DNA of 29,132 bases from an uncultured Mycolicibacterium sp. (GTDB taxonomy: Bacteria > Actinomycetota > Actinomycetes > Mycobacteriales > Mycobacteriaceae): positions 1 through 29,132 of the forward strand of contig NZ_CALDGS010000170.1 in assembly GCF_937941905.1 (NCBI RefSeq), written 5' to 3'. Below are positions 14,161-24,914 of this stretch, piece by piece (position 1 is the first letter of the stretch; each line of letters starts with the position of its first letter). Under the pieces are notes generated by a model. The model was not told the DNA's origin. It saw only the letters and a program-made list of their open reading frames with translations, and did no database searches. The position numbers were made by a program, and so were the translations under genes.

Positions 14161-14980
14161 GCCGCCCGCCCCGGACGCGCTGCACGAGGTGCTGGCGCAC
14201 GGCGAGCTGACCGTCGTCGGGCGCATCCGCTCGGCGAGCAACGCCACCTTCCTGTGCGAGGCCGACCTGCACGGCCGCACCGTGCACTGCGTCTACAAAC
14301 CGGTGGCGGGGGAGGCCCCGCTGTGGGACTTCCCGGACGGCACGCTGGCCGACCGCGAGTTCAGCGCCTATCTGGTGTCGGCCGAGCTGGGCTGGAACCT
14401 GGTGCCTTACACCATCATTCGTGACGACGCCCCGGCCGGGCGGGGGATGCTGCAGTGCTGGGTGGACCAGCCCGGCGACGCCGCGGGCGAGGCCCCGCCG
14501 CCCGGGCCGGACCTGGTCGACGTGGTGCCGGCCGGGCAGGTGCCGGCCGGCTACCTGGCGGTGCTGCAGGCCTACGACTACGCCGGCAACGAGGTGGTGC
14601 TGGTGCACGCCGACGACCCGCGGCTGCGCCGGCTGGCGGTGTTCGACGTGGTGATCAACAACGCCGACCGCAAGGGCGGGCACATCCTGGCCGGCACCGA
14701 CGGCCGGGTCTACGGCGTCGACCACGGGGTGACCCTGCACGCCGAGGACAAGTTGCGCACCGTGCTGTGGGGCTGGGCCGGCAAACCCGTCGACGACGAG
14801 CACCTGCACGACCTGGCCCGGCTGGCCGAGCGGCTGCGCGACGGGTTCGCCGACCGGCTGCGCGCCCACCTCACCGAGCGCGAGGTGACCGCGCTGCGCG
14901 ACCGGGTCGCCGCGCTGCTGGACAACCCGGTGATGCCCACCCCGGACCGGCCGCGCCCGATCCCGTGGCCCGCGTTCTGA
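14144..14980 (+). CDS. SCO1664 family protein, kinase-like fold
   Basis: This 278-residue protein is of the actinobacterial SCO1664 family (M. tuberculosis Rv2133c position). It shows a PI3/4-kinase or HipA-like pattern: VYKPVAGE (Lys52 as the nucleotide-binding lysine), DREFSAYLVSAELG (helix C region), VFDVVINNADRKGGHIL (167-182, with the Asn/Asp catalytic loop) and GVDHG (191-195, the metal-binding Asp193). These resemble phosphotransferase residues, but activity has not been shown to my knowledge. The gene starts 17 bases inside DUF3090 and is separated from cysQ by 22 nt. Together with the upstream histidine phosphatase it could form an opposing kinase/phosphatase pair, which is inference. 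Confidence 0.88.
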   Translation: MTPTCEPPAPDALHEVLAHGELTVVGRIRSASNATFLCEADLHGRTVHCVYKPVAGEAPLWDFPDGTLADREFSAYLVSAELGWNLVPYTIIRDDAPAGRGMLQCWVDQPGDAAGEAPPPGPDLVDVVPAGQVPAGYLAVLQAYDYAGNEVVLVHADDPRLRRLAVFDVVINNADRKGGHILAGTDGRVYGVDHGVTLHAEDKLRTVLWGWAGKPVDDEHLHDLARLAERLRDGFADRLRAHLTEREVTALRDRVAALLDNPVMPTPDRPRPIPWPAF

Positions 14981-14992
14981 GCCGCTCGGGGA

Positions 14993-14998
14993 TACTTT
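14993..14998 (+). promoter_or_regulatory. Possible -10 before cysQ
   Basis: TACTTT ends only four bases before GTG 15003; shifting the hexamer to GATACT gives the usual six. A leaderless start is possible but less clean than at mshC or metH. Confidence 0.3.
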
Positions 14999-15002
14999 CC
15001 CG

Positions 15003-15761
15003 GTGAGCCTCTCCGACGCGGCGCTGGCCGCCGAGGTGGCCGCCGAGGCCGGCCGGATGCTGCTGGCGCTGCGGTCCAAAGTCGGCTTCTGGGACCCCTA
15101 CGACCTCGGCGATCTCGGCGACAAGCGCGCCAATGCCCTGATCCTGGACCGGCTGCGGGCCGCCCGGCCGCACGACGCGGTGCTGAGCGAGGAGGCCGTC
15201 GACGACCCGGCCCGGGTGGACGCCGACCGGGTGTGGATCGTCGACCCGGTCGACGGCACCTACGAGTTCTCCATCCCCGGCCGGCCGGACTGGGCGGTGC
15301 ACATCGCGCTGTGGCAGCGCGGCGCCGACGGGCGCGGCGCGATCACCGACGCGGCGGTGGCGCTGCCGGCCCGCGGCGAGGTGTACCGCACCGACACCGT
15401 GGTGGGCCCGCCGCCGCGGCGGGAGGGGCCGATCCTGATCACCGCGAGCACCAGCCGCCCGCCGGCGGTGCTGTGGCGGCTGGCCGAGCTGCTCGACGTC
15501 CGGCTGGTGCGCATCGGCTCGGCCGGGGCCAAGGCGATGGCGGTGGTGCGCGGCGAGGTCGACGCCTACCTGCACGCCGGCGGGCAGTGGGAGTGGGACT
15601 CGGCCGCCCCGGCCGGCGTGGTGCTGGCCGCCGGGCTGCACGCCTCCCGCATCGACGGCTCGCCGCTGGTCTACAACCGGCCCGACCCGTACCTGCCGGA
15701 CCTGCTCATGTGCCGTCCGGAGCTGGCCGACACCCTGCTGGAGGCGATCCGCCAGGCCTGA
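15003..15761 (+). CDS. cysQ: 3'-phosphoadenosine 5'-phosphate phosphatase / inositol-monophosphatase family (CysQ)
   Basis: This is a 252-residue Mg2+/Li+-sensitive phosphatase of the FIG/IMPase superfamily. Metal site: LSEEAVDD (Glu63, Glu64), VWIVDPVDGTYEF (Asp81, Asp84, Thr86) and WEWDSAAPAGVV (Asp199). Position next to mshC matches M. tuberculosis CysQ (Rv2131c), which hydrolyses PAP(S) and so tunes the sulfate-assimilation pathway; such enzymes also act on inositol phosphates and fructose bisphosphate to some extent. Substituting FSIPGR after the DPVDGT motif for the usual NF xxG of inositol phosphatases agrees with a non-inositol substrate. The start is GTG 15003. It supplies sulfur metabolism upstream of the cysteine used by mshC, 63 nt downstream. 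Confidence 0.92.
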   Translation: MSLSDAALAAEVAAEAGRMLLALRSKVGFWDPYDLGDLGDKRANALILDRLRAARPHDAVLSEEAVDDPARVDADRVWIVDPVDGTYEFSIPGRPDWAVHIALWQRGADGRGAITDAAVALPARGEVYRTDTVVGPPPRREGPILITASTSRPPAVLWRLAELLDVRLVRIGSAGAKAMAVVRGEVDAYLHAGGQWEWDSAAPAGVVLAAGLHASRIDGSPLVYNRPDPYLPDLLMCRPELADTLLEAIRQA

Positions 15762-15811
15762 CCGGGCGCCCGCACCGGCGACCATGGCGAGGCCGATCGC
15801 GGCGCACACCT

Positions 15812-15817
15812 TAAAGT
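15812..15817 (+). promoter_or_regulatory. Leaderless -10 hexamer of mshC
   Basis: TAAAGT ends seven bases before ATG 15825. It is the most AT-rich hexamer in the 63-nt gap after cysQ and gives mshC its own promoter, with a leader of zero or one base. Confidence 0.55.
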
Positions 15818-15824
15818 CGAGGGC

Positions 15825-17072
15825 ATGCAAGCGTGGTCGGCGCCAGACGTCCCGAAACTCGCCGGAACCGGGCCCGCGTTGCGGCTGTACGACAGCGCCG
15901 ACCGCCAGGTGCGGCCGGTCGCGCCGGGGCCCACCGCGAGGATGTACGTCTGCGGCATCACCCCCTACGACGCCACCCACCTCGGGCACGCGGCCACCTA
16001 CCTGACGTTCGACCTGGTGCACCGGCTGTGGCTGGACGCCGGGCACGACGTGCACTACGTGCAGAACGTCACCGACGTCGACGACCCGTTGTTCGAGCGC
16101 GCCGAGCGCGACGGGGTGGACTGGCGCGAGCTGGGCACCCGGGAGACCGAGCTGTTCCGCACCGACATGGCCGCGCTGCGGGTGCTGCCGCCGCGCGACT
16201 ACGTCGCGGCCACCGAGGCCATCGCCGAGGTGATCGAGCTGGTCGAGAAGCTGCTGGCCGCCGGTGCGGCCTACGTCGTCGACGATCCGCAGTACCCCGA
16301 CGTCTACTTCCGCGCCGACGCCACCGCGCAGTTCGGCTACGAGTCCGGCTACGACCGCGCCACCATGGACCGGCTGTTCGCCGAGCGCGGCGGCGACCCG
16401 CAGCGCCCCGGCAAGCACGACCGGCTCGACGCGTTGCTGTGGCGGGCACAGCGGCCGGGGGAGCCGAGCTGGCCGTCGCCGTTCGGCCCGGGCCGGCCCG
16501 GCTGGCACATCGAGTGCGCGGCGATCGCGCTGAGCCGGCTCGGTGCCGAGATCGACATCCAGGGCGGCGGCAGCGACCTGATCTTCCCGCACCACGAGTT
16601 CTCCGCCGCGCACGCCGAGTGCGTGACCGGGGAGCGCCGGTTCGCCCGGCACTACGTGCACGCCGGGATGATCGGCTGGGACGGCCACAAGATGAGCAAG
16701 AGCCGCGGCAACCTGGTGCTGGTGTCGCGGTTGCGCACCGACGGCGTGGACCCGGCGGCGATCCGGCTCGGCCTGCTCGCCGGGCACTACCGCGCCGACC
16801 GGTTCTGGAGCGACGAGGTGCTCGAGGCCGCCAACGCCCGGCTGCACCGCTGGCGCAGCGCCGTCGCGCTGCCGTCCGGACCGGACCCGGCCGACCTGGT
16901 GGCCCGGGTGCGCACCTACCTGGCCGACGACCTGGACACCCCGAAGGCGCTCGCCGCCATCGACGCCTGGTGCGCCGATGCGCTGGCGCACGGCGGCGAC
17001 GTCGCCGACGCGGGTGCCACCGTCGCCACGATGACCGACGCACTACTGGGGGTGGAACTGCGACATGCGTGA
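15825..17072 (+). CDS. mshC: Cysteine:glucosaminyl-inositol ligase (mycothiol biosynthesis)
   Basis: This 415-residue ligase activates cysteine with ATP and joins it to GlcN-inositol, the third committed step of mycothiol synthesis in the cytoplasm. It is a short cousin of cysteinyl-tRNA synthetase. Features: MYVCGITPYDATHLGHAATY with zinc ligand Cys43 and the HIGH-type HLGH at 52-55, YVQNVTDVDD (78-87), WHIECAAIALSRLG (Cys231), GGGSDLIFPHHEFSAAHAE with His256/His257, and GHKMSKSRGN (KMSKS 289-293). Length and motifs fit MshC rather than CysS, which carries a longer C-terminal anticodon-binding part. ATG 15825 follows a leaderless -10. The final 8 bases overlap the SDR start. Confidence 0.96.
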   Translation: MQAWSAPDVPKLAGTGPALRLYDSADRQVRPVAPGPTARMYVCGITPYDATHLGHAATYLTFDLVHRLWLDAGHDVHYVQNVTDVDDPLFERAERDGVDWRELGTRETELFRTDMAALRVLPPRDYVAATEAIAEVIELVEKLLAAGAAYVVDDPQYPDVYFRADATAQFGYESGYDRATMDRLFAERGGDPQRPGKHDRLDALLWRAQRPGEPSWPSPFGPGRPGWHIECAAIALSRLGAEIDIQGGGSDLIFPHHEFSAAHAECVTGERRFARHYVHAGMIGWDGHKMSKSRGNLVLVSRLRTDGVDPAAIRLGLLAGHYRADRFWSDEVLEAANARLHRWRSAVALPSGPDPADLVARVRTYLADDLDTPKALAAIDAWCADALAHGGDVADAGATVATMTDALLGVELRHA

Positions 17073-17922
17073 CCGGGTCGTGCTGATCACCGGCGCCGCC
17101 GGCGGCGTCGGCGCCGAACTCACCCGCCGGCTGCACGCCCGCGGCGCCCGGCTGGTGCTGACCGATCTCACCGCGGCGTCGCTGGCGGAGCTGGCCGGGC
17201 CGCTCGACGCCGACCGCGTGCTGACCCGCGCCGCCGACGTGCGCGACCCGGCCGCCGTGCAGGCCGTCGCCGACGCGGCGGTCGAGCGGTTCGGCGGGAT
17301 CGACGTGGTGGTCGCCAACGCCGGCATCGCCACCTACGGCTCGGTGCTGCGGGTGGACCCGGACGCCTTCAAACAGCTCGTCGACGTGAACGTGGTCGGG
17401 GTGTTCAACACGGTGCGGGCCGCGCTGCCCGCGGTGATCGAACGACGCGGCTACGTGCTGATCGTCTCGTCGCTGGCCGCGTTCGCCGCCGCGCCCGGCA
17501 TGGCGCCCTACGACGCGGCCAAGGCCGCCGTGGAGCACTTCGCCAACGCGCTGCGCATGGAGGTGGCCCACCTCGGGGTGGCCGTCGGCTCGGCGCACAT
17601 GTCCTGGATCGACACCCCGATGGTGCGCGACGCCAAGGACGATCTGCCGGCCTTCCGCCGGATGCTGGCCACGCTGCCGGGCCCGCTGTCGCGCACCACC
17701 TCGGTGTCGGCGTGCGGGGCGGCGTTCGTGAAGGGCATCGAGGGGCGCAAGGCGCGGATCTACTGCCCGCGCTGGGTGGGGCTGATGCGCTGGCTCAAGC
17801 CGCTGCTGTCCACCCGGGTGGGGATGGCGCCGGTGCTGCGCACCGCCCCGGAGCTGATCGCCCAGATGGACGAGCAGGTGGCCGCGCTCGGCCGGTCCAC
17901 CAGCGCCCGGTTCACCGACTAG
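17065..17922 (+). CDS. Short-chain dehydrogenase/reductase (Rv2129c-like)
   Basis: This 285-residue classical SDR has cofactor motif TGAAGGVG (residues 9-16), NAG at 85-87, Ser135/Ser136 and the active pair Tyr149-x3-Lys153 (YDAAK). Asp34 after the second strand (VLTDL) suggests NAD(H) over NADP(H). The C-terminal region with GPLSRTTS and WLKPLL is longer than in minimal SDRs and might bind a lipid-like substrate or touch membrane. The substrate is unknown. The gene overlaps mshC by 8 bases, so expression is coupled with mycothiol synthesis, although a mycothiol role is not established. Its TAG stop shares CTAG (17919-17922) with the stop of the convergent PAC2 gene. Confidence 0.92.
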   Translation: MRDRVVLITGAAGGVGAELTRRLHARGARLVLTDLTAASLAELAGPLDADRVLTRAADVRDPAAVQAVADAAVERFGGIDVVVANAGIATYGSVLRVDPDAFKQLVDVNVVGVFNTVRAALPAVIERRGYVLIVSSLAAFAAAPGMAPYDAAKAAVEHFANALRMEVAHLGVAVGSAHMSWIDTPMVRDAKDDLPAFRRMLATLPGPLSRTTSVSACGAAFVKGIEGRKARIYCPRWVGLMRWLKPLLSTRVGMAPVLRTAPELIAQMDEQVAALGRSTSARFTD

Positions 17923-18809
17923 CGGCCGAAGTTCGGCCCGCCCGGGCCGCGGCGGCGCAGGTAGCGCTCGAACTCGGCGGCCAGCGCGTCGCCGTCGATC
18001 TTGCCGAGCAGTTCGTGCATGTCCAGCTCGGCGTCGCCGCGCTGCTCCAGCGCCGCGACGTACTCGGCGAGCTCCTCGTCCTCGGCGGTCATCTCGCTGA
18101 CCGCCTGCTCCCACTCCTCGGCCTGCTCGGGCAGGTCGTCGAGGGGCACCTCGATGTCGAGCACGTCCTCGACGCGGCGCAGCAGCGCCACGGTGGCCTT
18201 CGGGTTCGGCGGCTGCGACACGTAGTGCGGCACCGCCGCCCAGAACGTCACGGCCGGGATCCCGGCCTGCACGCAGGCGTCCTGGAACACCCCGGCGATC
18301 CCGGTCGGGCCCTCGTAGCGGGTCTGCTCCAGGCCGAACAGCCGGGCCGACTCCGGCGAGTAGGCCGCCCCGGACACCGGCACCGGCCGGGTGTGCGGGG
18401 TGTCGGCCAGCAGCGCCCCGAGGATCACCACGTGCTGCACGTTGAGCTTGTCGGCGATGGCCAGCAGCTCGGCGCAGAAGCTGCGCCAGCGCATGTTGGG
18501 CTCCACCCCGTGCATCAGCACCACGTCGCGGTTGCTGCCCGGTGGCCGGCAGTGGCTGATGTGCATCGACGGCCACACCAACTCCCGGGTCACCCCGTCG
18601 ACCTGGCGGATCACCGGCCGGTTGACCTGGTAGTCGTAGTACGACTCGTCGTCGATCTCCATGAGCGGCTCGGCCTCCCAGATCGCGTCGAGGTGCTCGA
18701 GCGCATCACTGGCGGCATCGCCCGCGTCGTTCCAGCCCTCGAACGCCGCCACGAGGACGGTGTCGCGCAGTTCGGGCAGGCGGGCGCCGCTGGGGTCGGA
18801 CGGTCTCAC
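17919..18809 (-). CDS. PAC2 family protein (Rv2125-like)
   Basis: This 296-residue protein is of the PAC2 (proteasome assembly chaperone 2-like) family widespread in actinobacteria and archaea. Recognisable parts are ELRDTVLVAAFEGWNDAG near the N-terminus, DDESYYDYQVNRPVIR, DVVLMHGVEPNMRWRSF, HVVILGALLADTPHTRPVPVSG, and FWAAVPHYVSQPPNPKAT. The C-terminal helical third is acidic and ends RYLRRRGPGGPNFGR. The biochemical role in bacteria is unproven; the fold is a Rossmann-like nucleoside-phosphorylase relative. The start GTG 18809 is chosen because TACGCT (18821-18816) ends six bases upstream and the protein then begins at the conserved region; an extension to 18974 would cross the metH promoter. 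Divergent from metH. Confidence 0.88.
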   Translation of the reverse strand: MRPSDPSGARLPELRDTVLVAAFEGWNDAGDAASDALEHLDAIWEAEPLMEIDDESYYDYQVNRPVIRQVDGVTRELVWPSMHISHCRPPGSNRDVVLMHGVEPNMRWRSFCAELLAIADKLNVQHVVILGALLADTPHTRPVPVSGAAYSPESARLFGLEQTRYEGPTGIAGVFQDACVQAGIPAVTFWAAVPHYVSQPPNPKATVALLRRVEDVLDIEVPLDDLPEQAEEWEQAVSEMTAEDEELAEYVAALEQRGDAELDMHELLGKIDGDALAAEFERYLRRRGPGGPNFGR

Positions 18810-18815
18810 GTAGCC

Positions 18816-18821
18816 AGCGTA
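18816..18821 (-). promoter_or_regulatory. Leaderless -10 hexamer of the PAC2 gene
   Basis: TACGCT (minus strand) ends six bases before GTG 18809. It lies 56 bp from the divergent metH hexamer, so the two promoters share one short intergenic region. Confidence 0.5.
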
Positions 18822-18877
18822 GAACCTCTTCGGGACCAATGGCCCTGTTGGTCGTCCGGAGCGGCGGACCCGCCGAC

Positions 18878-18883
18878 TACCCT
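18878..18883 (+). promoter_or_regulatory. Leaderless -10 hexamer of metH
   Basis: TACCCT ends six bases before GTG 18890. With no 5' leader there is no room for a cobalamin riboswitch on this transcript. Confidence 0.5.
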
Positions 18884-18889
18884 GGGACC

Positions 18890-22468
<3,579 letters not shown>

Positions 22469-22476
22469 CGCCGTGA

Positions 22477-22482
22477 CACAAT
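22477..22482 (+). promoter_or_regulatory. Weak leaderless -10 before the HAD gene
   Basis: CACAAT ends six bases before ATG 22489. The first base departs from TANNNT, so the call rests mainly on spacing. Confidence 0.25.
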
Positions 22483-22488
22483 GACGGC

Positions 22489-23172
22489 ATGCGAGCGGTG
22501 CTGTGGGACATGGACGGCACCCTCGTCGACTCCGAGAAGCTCTGGGACGTCGCCATGCACGCGCTCTACGAGCGGCTCGGCGGCGTGCTCACCCCCGAGG
22601 TCCGCGAGACGACCGTCGGCGGCTCCTCGGAGTCGGTGATGCGCATCGTCTACGCCGACCTCGGCCTGGACCCGCACCCGGAGGCGATGGCCGCCGACGC
22701 CGACTGGCTGCACGACCATGTCGGTGACCTGTTCGCGTCGGGGCTGCCCTGGTGCGACGGCGCCCGCGAGCTGCTCGACGCGCTGGCCGGCGCCGGGGTG
22801 CCGATGGCGCTGGTCACCAACACCCGCCGCGACCTCACCGAGCGCGCGCTGGAAAGCATTGGCCGGCACTACTTCTCGATCACCGTGTGCGCCGACGAGG
22901 TGCCCGAGGGCAAGCCCGCGCCGCACCTGTACCGGCGGGCCGCCGACCTGCTCGGGCTGGCCCCGCACGAGTGCCTGGCGGTGGAGGACTCGCCGGTCGG
23001 CACCCTGGCCGCCGAACGGGCCGGCTGCCCGGTGCTGGTGGTGCCCAACGACGTCGAGGTGCCCGCCGGCCCGCGCCGCCGGCACATCGGTTCGCTGGCC
23101 GAGCTGGACCCGGCCCGGATGCGGGCCCTGCACGCCGAACTCACCGGGATTTCCGTCGACCCGGCCCGCTGA
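22489..23172 (+). CDS. HAD superfamily hydrolase (phosphoglycolate/beta-phosphoglucomutase-like)
   Basis: This is a 227-residue HAD hydrolase with an alpha-helical C1 cap. Motif I is LWDMDGTLVDSE (nucleophile Asp7, acid Asp9), motif II ALVTNT (Thr110), motif III the Lys142 of GKPAPHLY, and motif IV VEDSPVG (Glu166, Asp167). These place it in the subfamily containing PGP, beta-PGM and sugar phosphatases; the substrate cannot be read. It follows metH after 20 nt and precedes a sugar porter, so a sugar-phosphate substrate is plausible. ATG 22489 begins right at motif I, the normal start for this family. Confidence 0.9.
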   Translation: MRAVLWDMDGTLVDSEKLWDVAMHALYERLGGVLTPEVRETTVGGSSESVMRIVYADLGLDPHPEAMAADADWLHDHVGDLFASGLPWCDGARELLDALAGAGVPMALVTNTRRDLTERALESIGRHYFSITVCADEVPEGKPAPHLYRRAADLLGLAPHECLAVEDSPVGTLAAERAGCPVLVVPNDVEVPAGPRRRHIGSLAELDPARMRALHAELTGISVDPAR

Positions 23173-23176
23173 CCGC

Positions 23177-23182
23177 TAGTGT
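23177..23182 (+). promoter_or_regulatory. Candidate -10 of the sugar porter gene
   Basis: TAGTGT lies in the gap after the HAD gene and predicts a start near 23189 with a leader of about 29 nt, which keeps the GGAAGG ribosome site (23205-23210) before ATG 23218. Confidence 0.35.
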
Positions 23183-23217
23183 GGTTCGGGTCACACGATC
23201 CGGCGGAAGGGCGTCAG

Positions 23218-24621
23218 ATGGACGACGAATCCGGCCGTAGGAACCGGGTGGTCCGCATCGCCGCCGTTGCCGCGCTGGGCGGGCTGCTGTTCGGCTACGA
23301 CAGTGCGGTGATCAACGGGGCGGTCGCCGCGGTGCAGGACGAGTTCGGTATCGGCAACTACACCCTGGGCTTCGCGGTGGCCTCCGCGCTGCTCGGGGCG
23401 GCGGCCGGGGCGCTGACCGCCGGACGGCTGGCCGACCGGATCGGCCGGTTGTGGGTGATGAAGATCGCCGCGGTGCTGTTTTTCATCAGCGCGTTCGGCA
23501 CCGGCCTGGCCACCGGGGTGTGGATGGTGGTGCTGTTCCGCGTCGTCGGCGGCATCGGGGTCGGGGTGGCCTCGGTCATCGCGCCGGCCTACATCGCCGA
23601 GACCTCCCCGGCCCACATCCGCGGCCGGCTCGGTTCGCTGCAGCAGCTGGCCATCGTCACCGGCATCTTCCTGTCGCTGGCCGTCGACTACCTGCTCGCC
23701 GAGCTCGCCGGCGGGTCCCGGGAACAGCTCTGGCTGGGGCTGGCCGCCTGGCGGTGGATGTTCATCGTGATGGCGGTGCCCGCGGTGGTCTACGGCGCGC
23801 TGGCGTTCACCATCCCGGAGTCCCCGCGCTACCTGGTGGCCAGCTACCGGATCCCGGAGGCGCGGCGGGTGCTGTCGGCGCTGCTCGGGCAGAAGAACCT
23901 GGAGCTGACGATCACCCGGATCCAGGAGTCGCTGCGGTCGGAGAAGCCGCCGTCCTGGCGGGATCTGCGGAAACCCACCGGGGGCCTGTACGGGATCGTG
24001 TGGGTGGGCCTGTTCCTGTCGATCTTCCAGCAGTTCGTCGGGATCAACGTGATCTTCTACTACTCGAACGTGCTGTGGGAGGCGGTCGGGTTCGACGAGA
24101 GCCAGGCCTTCGTCATCACGGTGATCACCTCGGTGACCAACATCGTCACCACGCTCATCGCGATCGCGCTCATCGACCGGGTGGGGCGGCGGCCGCTGCT
24201 GCTGGTCGGTTCCGCCGGGATGGCCGTCACCCTGGGCACCATGGCGGTGATCTTCGGCACCGCGCCGCAGGTGGACGGGCAGCCGCAGCTCGGACCGCTG
24301 GCCGGGCCGGTCGCCCTGGTGGCGGCCAACCTGTTCGTGGTGGCCTTCGGCATGTCGTGGGGCCCGGTGGTGTGGGTGCTGCTGGGGGAGATGTTCCCGA
24401 ACCGGATCCGGGCCGCCGCGCTGGGGCTGGCCGCGGCCGGGCAGTGGGTGGCGAACTGGGCGATCACCGTGACCTTCCCGGAGCTGCGTAACGTGCTCGG
24501 CTTCGCCTACGGCTTCTACGCGCTGTGCGCGGTGCTGTCGCTGGTGTTCGTGGCGACCTGGGTGCGGGAGACCAAGGGCCGCACGCTGGAGGACATGCAC
24601 GCCGAGGTGCCCCGGCACTGA
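23218..24621 (+). CDS. Major facilitator sugar porter (SP family, GlcP-like)
   Basis: This 467-residue, 12-helix proton symporter is of the MFS sugar-porter family in the inner membrane. The hallmark motifs are in order: GGLLFGYDSAVINGA in helix 1, GRLADRIGRLW after helix 2, PESPRYL after helix 6, QQFVGINVIFYYSN in helix 7, DRVGRRPLLL between 8 and 9, PNRIRAAALG after helix 10, and ETKGRTLEDM at the C-terminus. QQ and the GINVIFYY motif indicate a hexose or pentose substrate; M. smegmatis GlcP, encoded near metH and mshC as I recall, is the likely closest relative, but specificity is inferred. ATG 23218 has GGAAGG seven bases upstream; an earlier in-frame ATG at 23179 would add 13 residues with no ribosome site. 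Confidence 0.93.
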   Translation: MDDESGRRNRVVRIAAVAALGGLLFGYDSAVINGAVAAVQDEFGIGNYTLGFAVASALLGAAAGALTAGRLADRIGRLWVMKIAAVLFFISAFGTGLATGVWMVVLFRVVGGIGVGVASVIAPAYIAETSPAHIRGRLGSLQQLAIVTGIFLSLAVDYLLAELAGGSREQLWLGLAAWRWMFIVMAVPAVVYGALAFTIPESPRYLVASYRIPEARRVLSALLGQKNLELTITRIQESLRSEKPPSWRDLRKPTGGLYGIVWVGLFLSIFQQFVGINVIFYYSNVLWEAVGFDESQAFVITVITSVTNIVTTLIAIALIDRVGRRPLLLVGSAGMAVTLGTMAVIFGTAPQVDGQPQLGPLAGPVALVAANLFVVAFGMSWGPVVWVLLGEMFPNRIRAAALGLAAAGQWVANWAITVTFPELRNVLGFAYGFYALCAVLSLVFVATWVRETKGRTLEDMHAEVPRH

Positions 24622-24632
24622 CCACGGCGGGC

Positions 24633-24914
24633 ATGAAACAATGGCCGGTTGTGAAGACCTTCGACGCGCTGTTCGCCGAACTCAGCGAGAAGGCGCGTAC
24701 CCGACCGGCCGGCAGCGGCACCGTCGCCGCCCTCGACCGCGGTGTGCACGGGCTGGGCAAGAAGATCCTCGAGGAGGCCGGTGAGGTCTGGCTGGCGGCC
24801 GAGCACGAGTCCGACGACGCGCTGGCCGAGGAGATCAGCCAGTTGCTGTACTGGACCCAGGTGCTCATGCTGGCGCGGGGCCTGACCCTCGACGACATCT
24901 ACCGGAAGCTGTGA
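24633..24914 (+). CDS. hisE: Phosphoribosyl-ATP pyrophosphatase
   Basis: This 93-residue enzyme cleaves phosphoribosyl-ATP to phosphoribosyl-AMP and PPi, the second step of histidine synthesis. It is the all-helical MazG-like fold: KKILEEAGEVWLAA and LAEEISQLLYWTQVLM carry the acidic Mg2+ ligands. In mycobacteria hisE is separate from hisI. ATG 24633 gives exactly the 93-residue length I remember for M. tuberculosis HisE. GTG 24651 would give 87 residues and begins at VKTF, which is also conserved; AACAAT (24637-24642) lies eight bases before it, so a leaderless shorter product is possible. The stop overlaps the hisG start. Confidence 0.93.
   Translation: MKQWPVVKTFDALFAELSEKARTRPAGSGTVAALDRGVHGLGKKILEEAGEVWLAAEHESDDALAEEISQLLYWTQVLMLARGLTLDDIYRKL

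Noticed and set aside
16069..18576. 835-residue frame antisense to mshC and the SDR gene
   Set aside because: A GC-rich shadow with Arg/Pro/Ala runs; both sense genes carry full family motifs.
18810..18889. Cobalamin riboswitch before metH
   Set aside because: Only 80 bp separate the divergent starts, the -10 hexamer is six bases from the GTG, and no B12-box-like sequence is seen.
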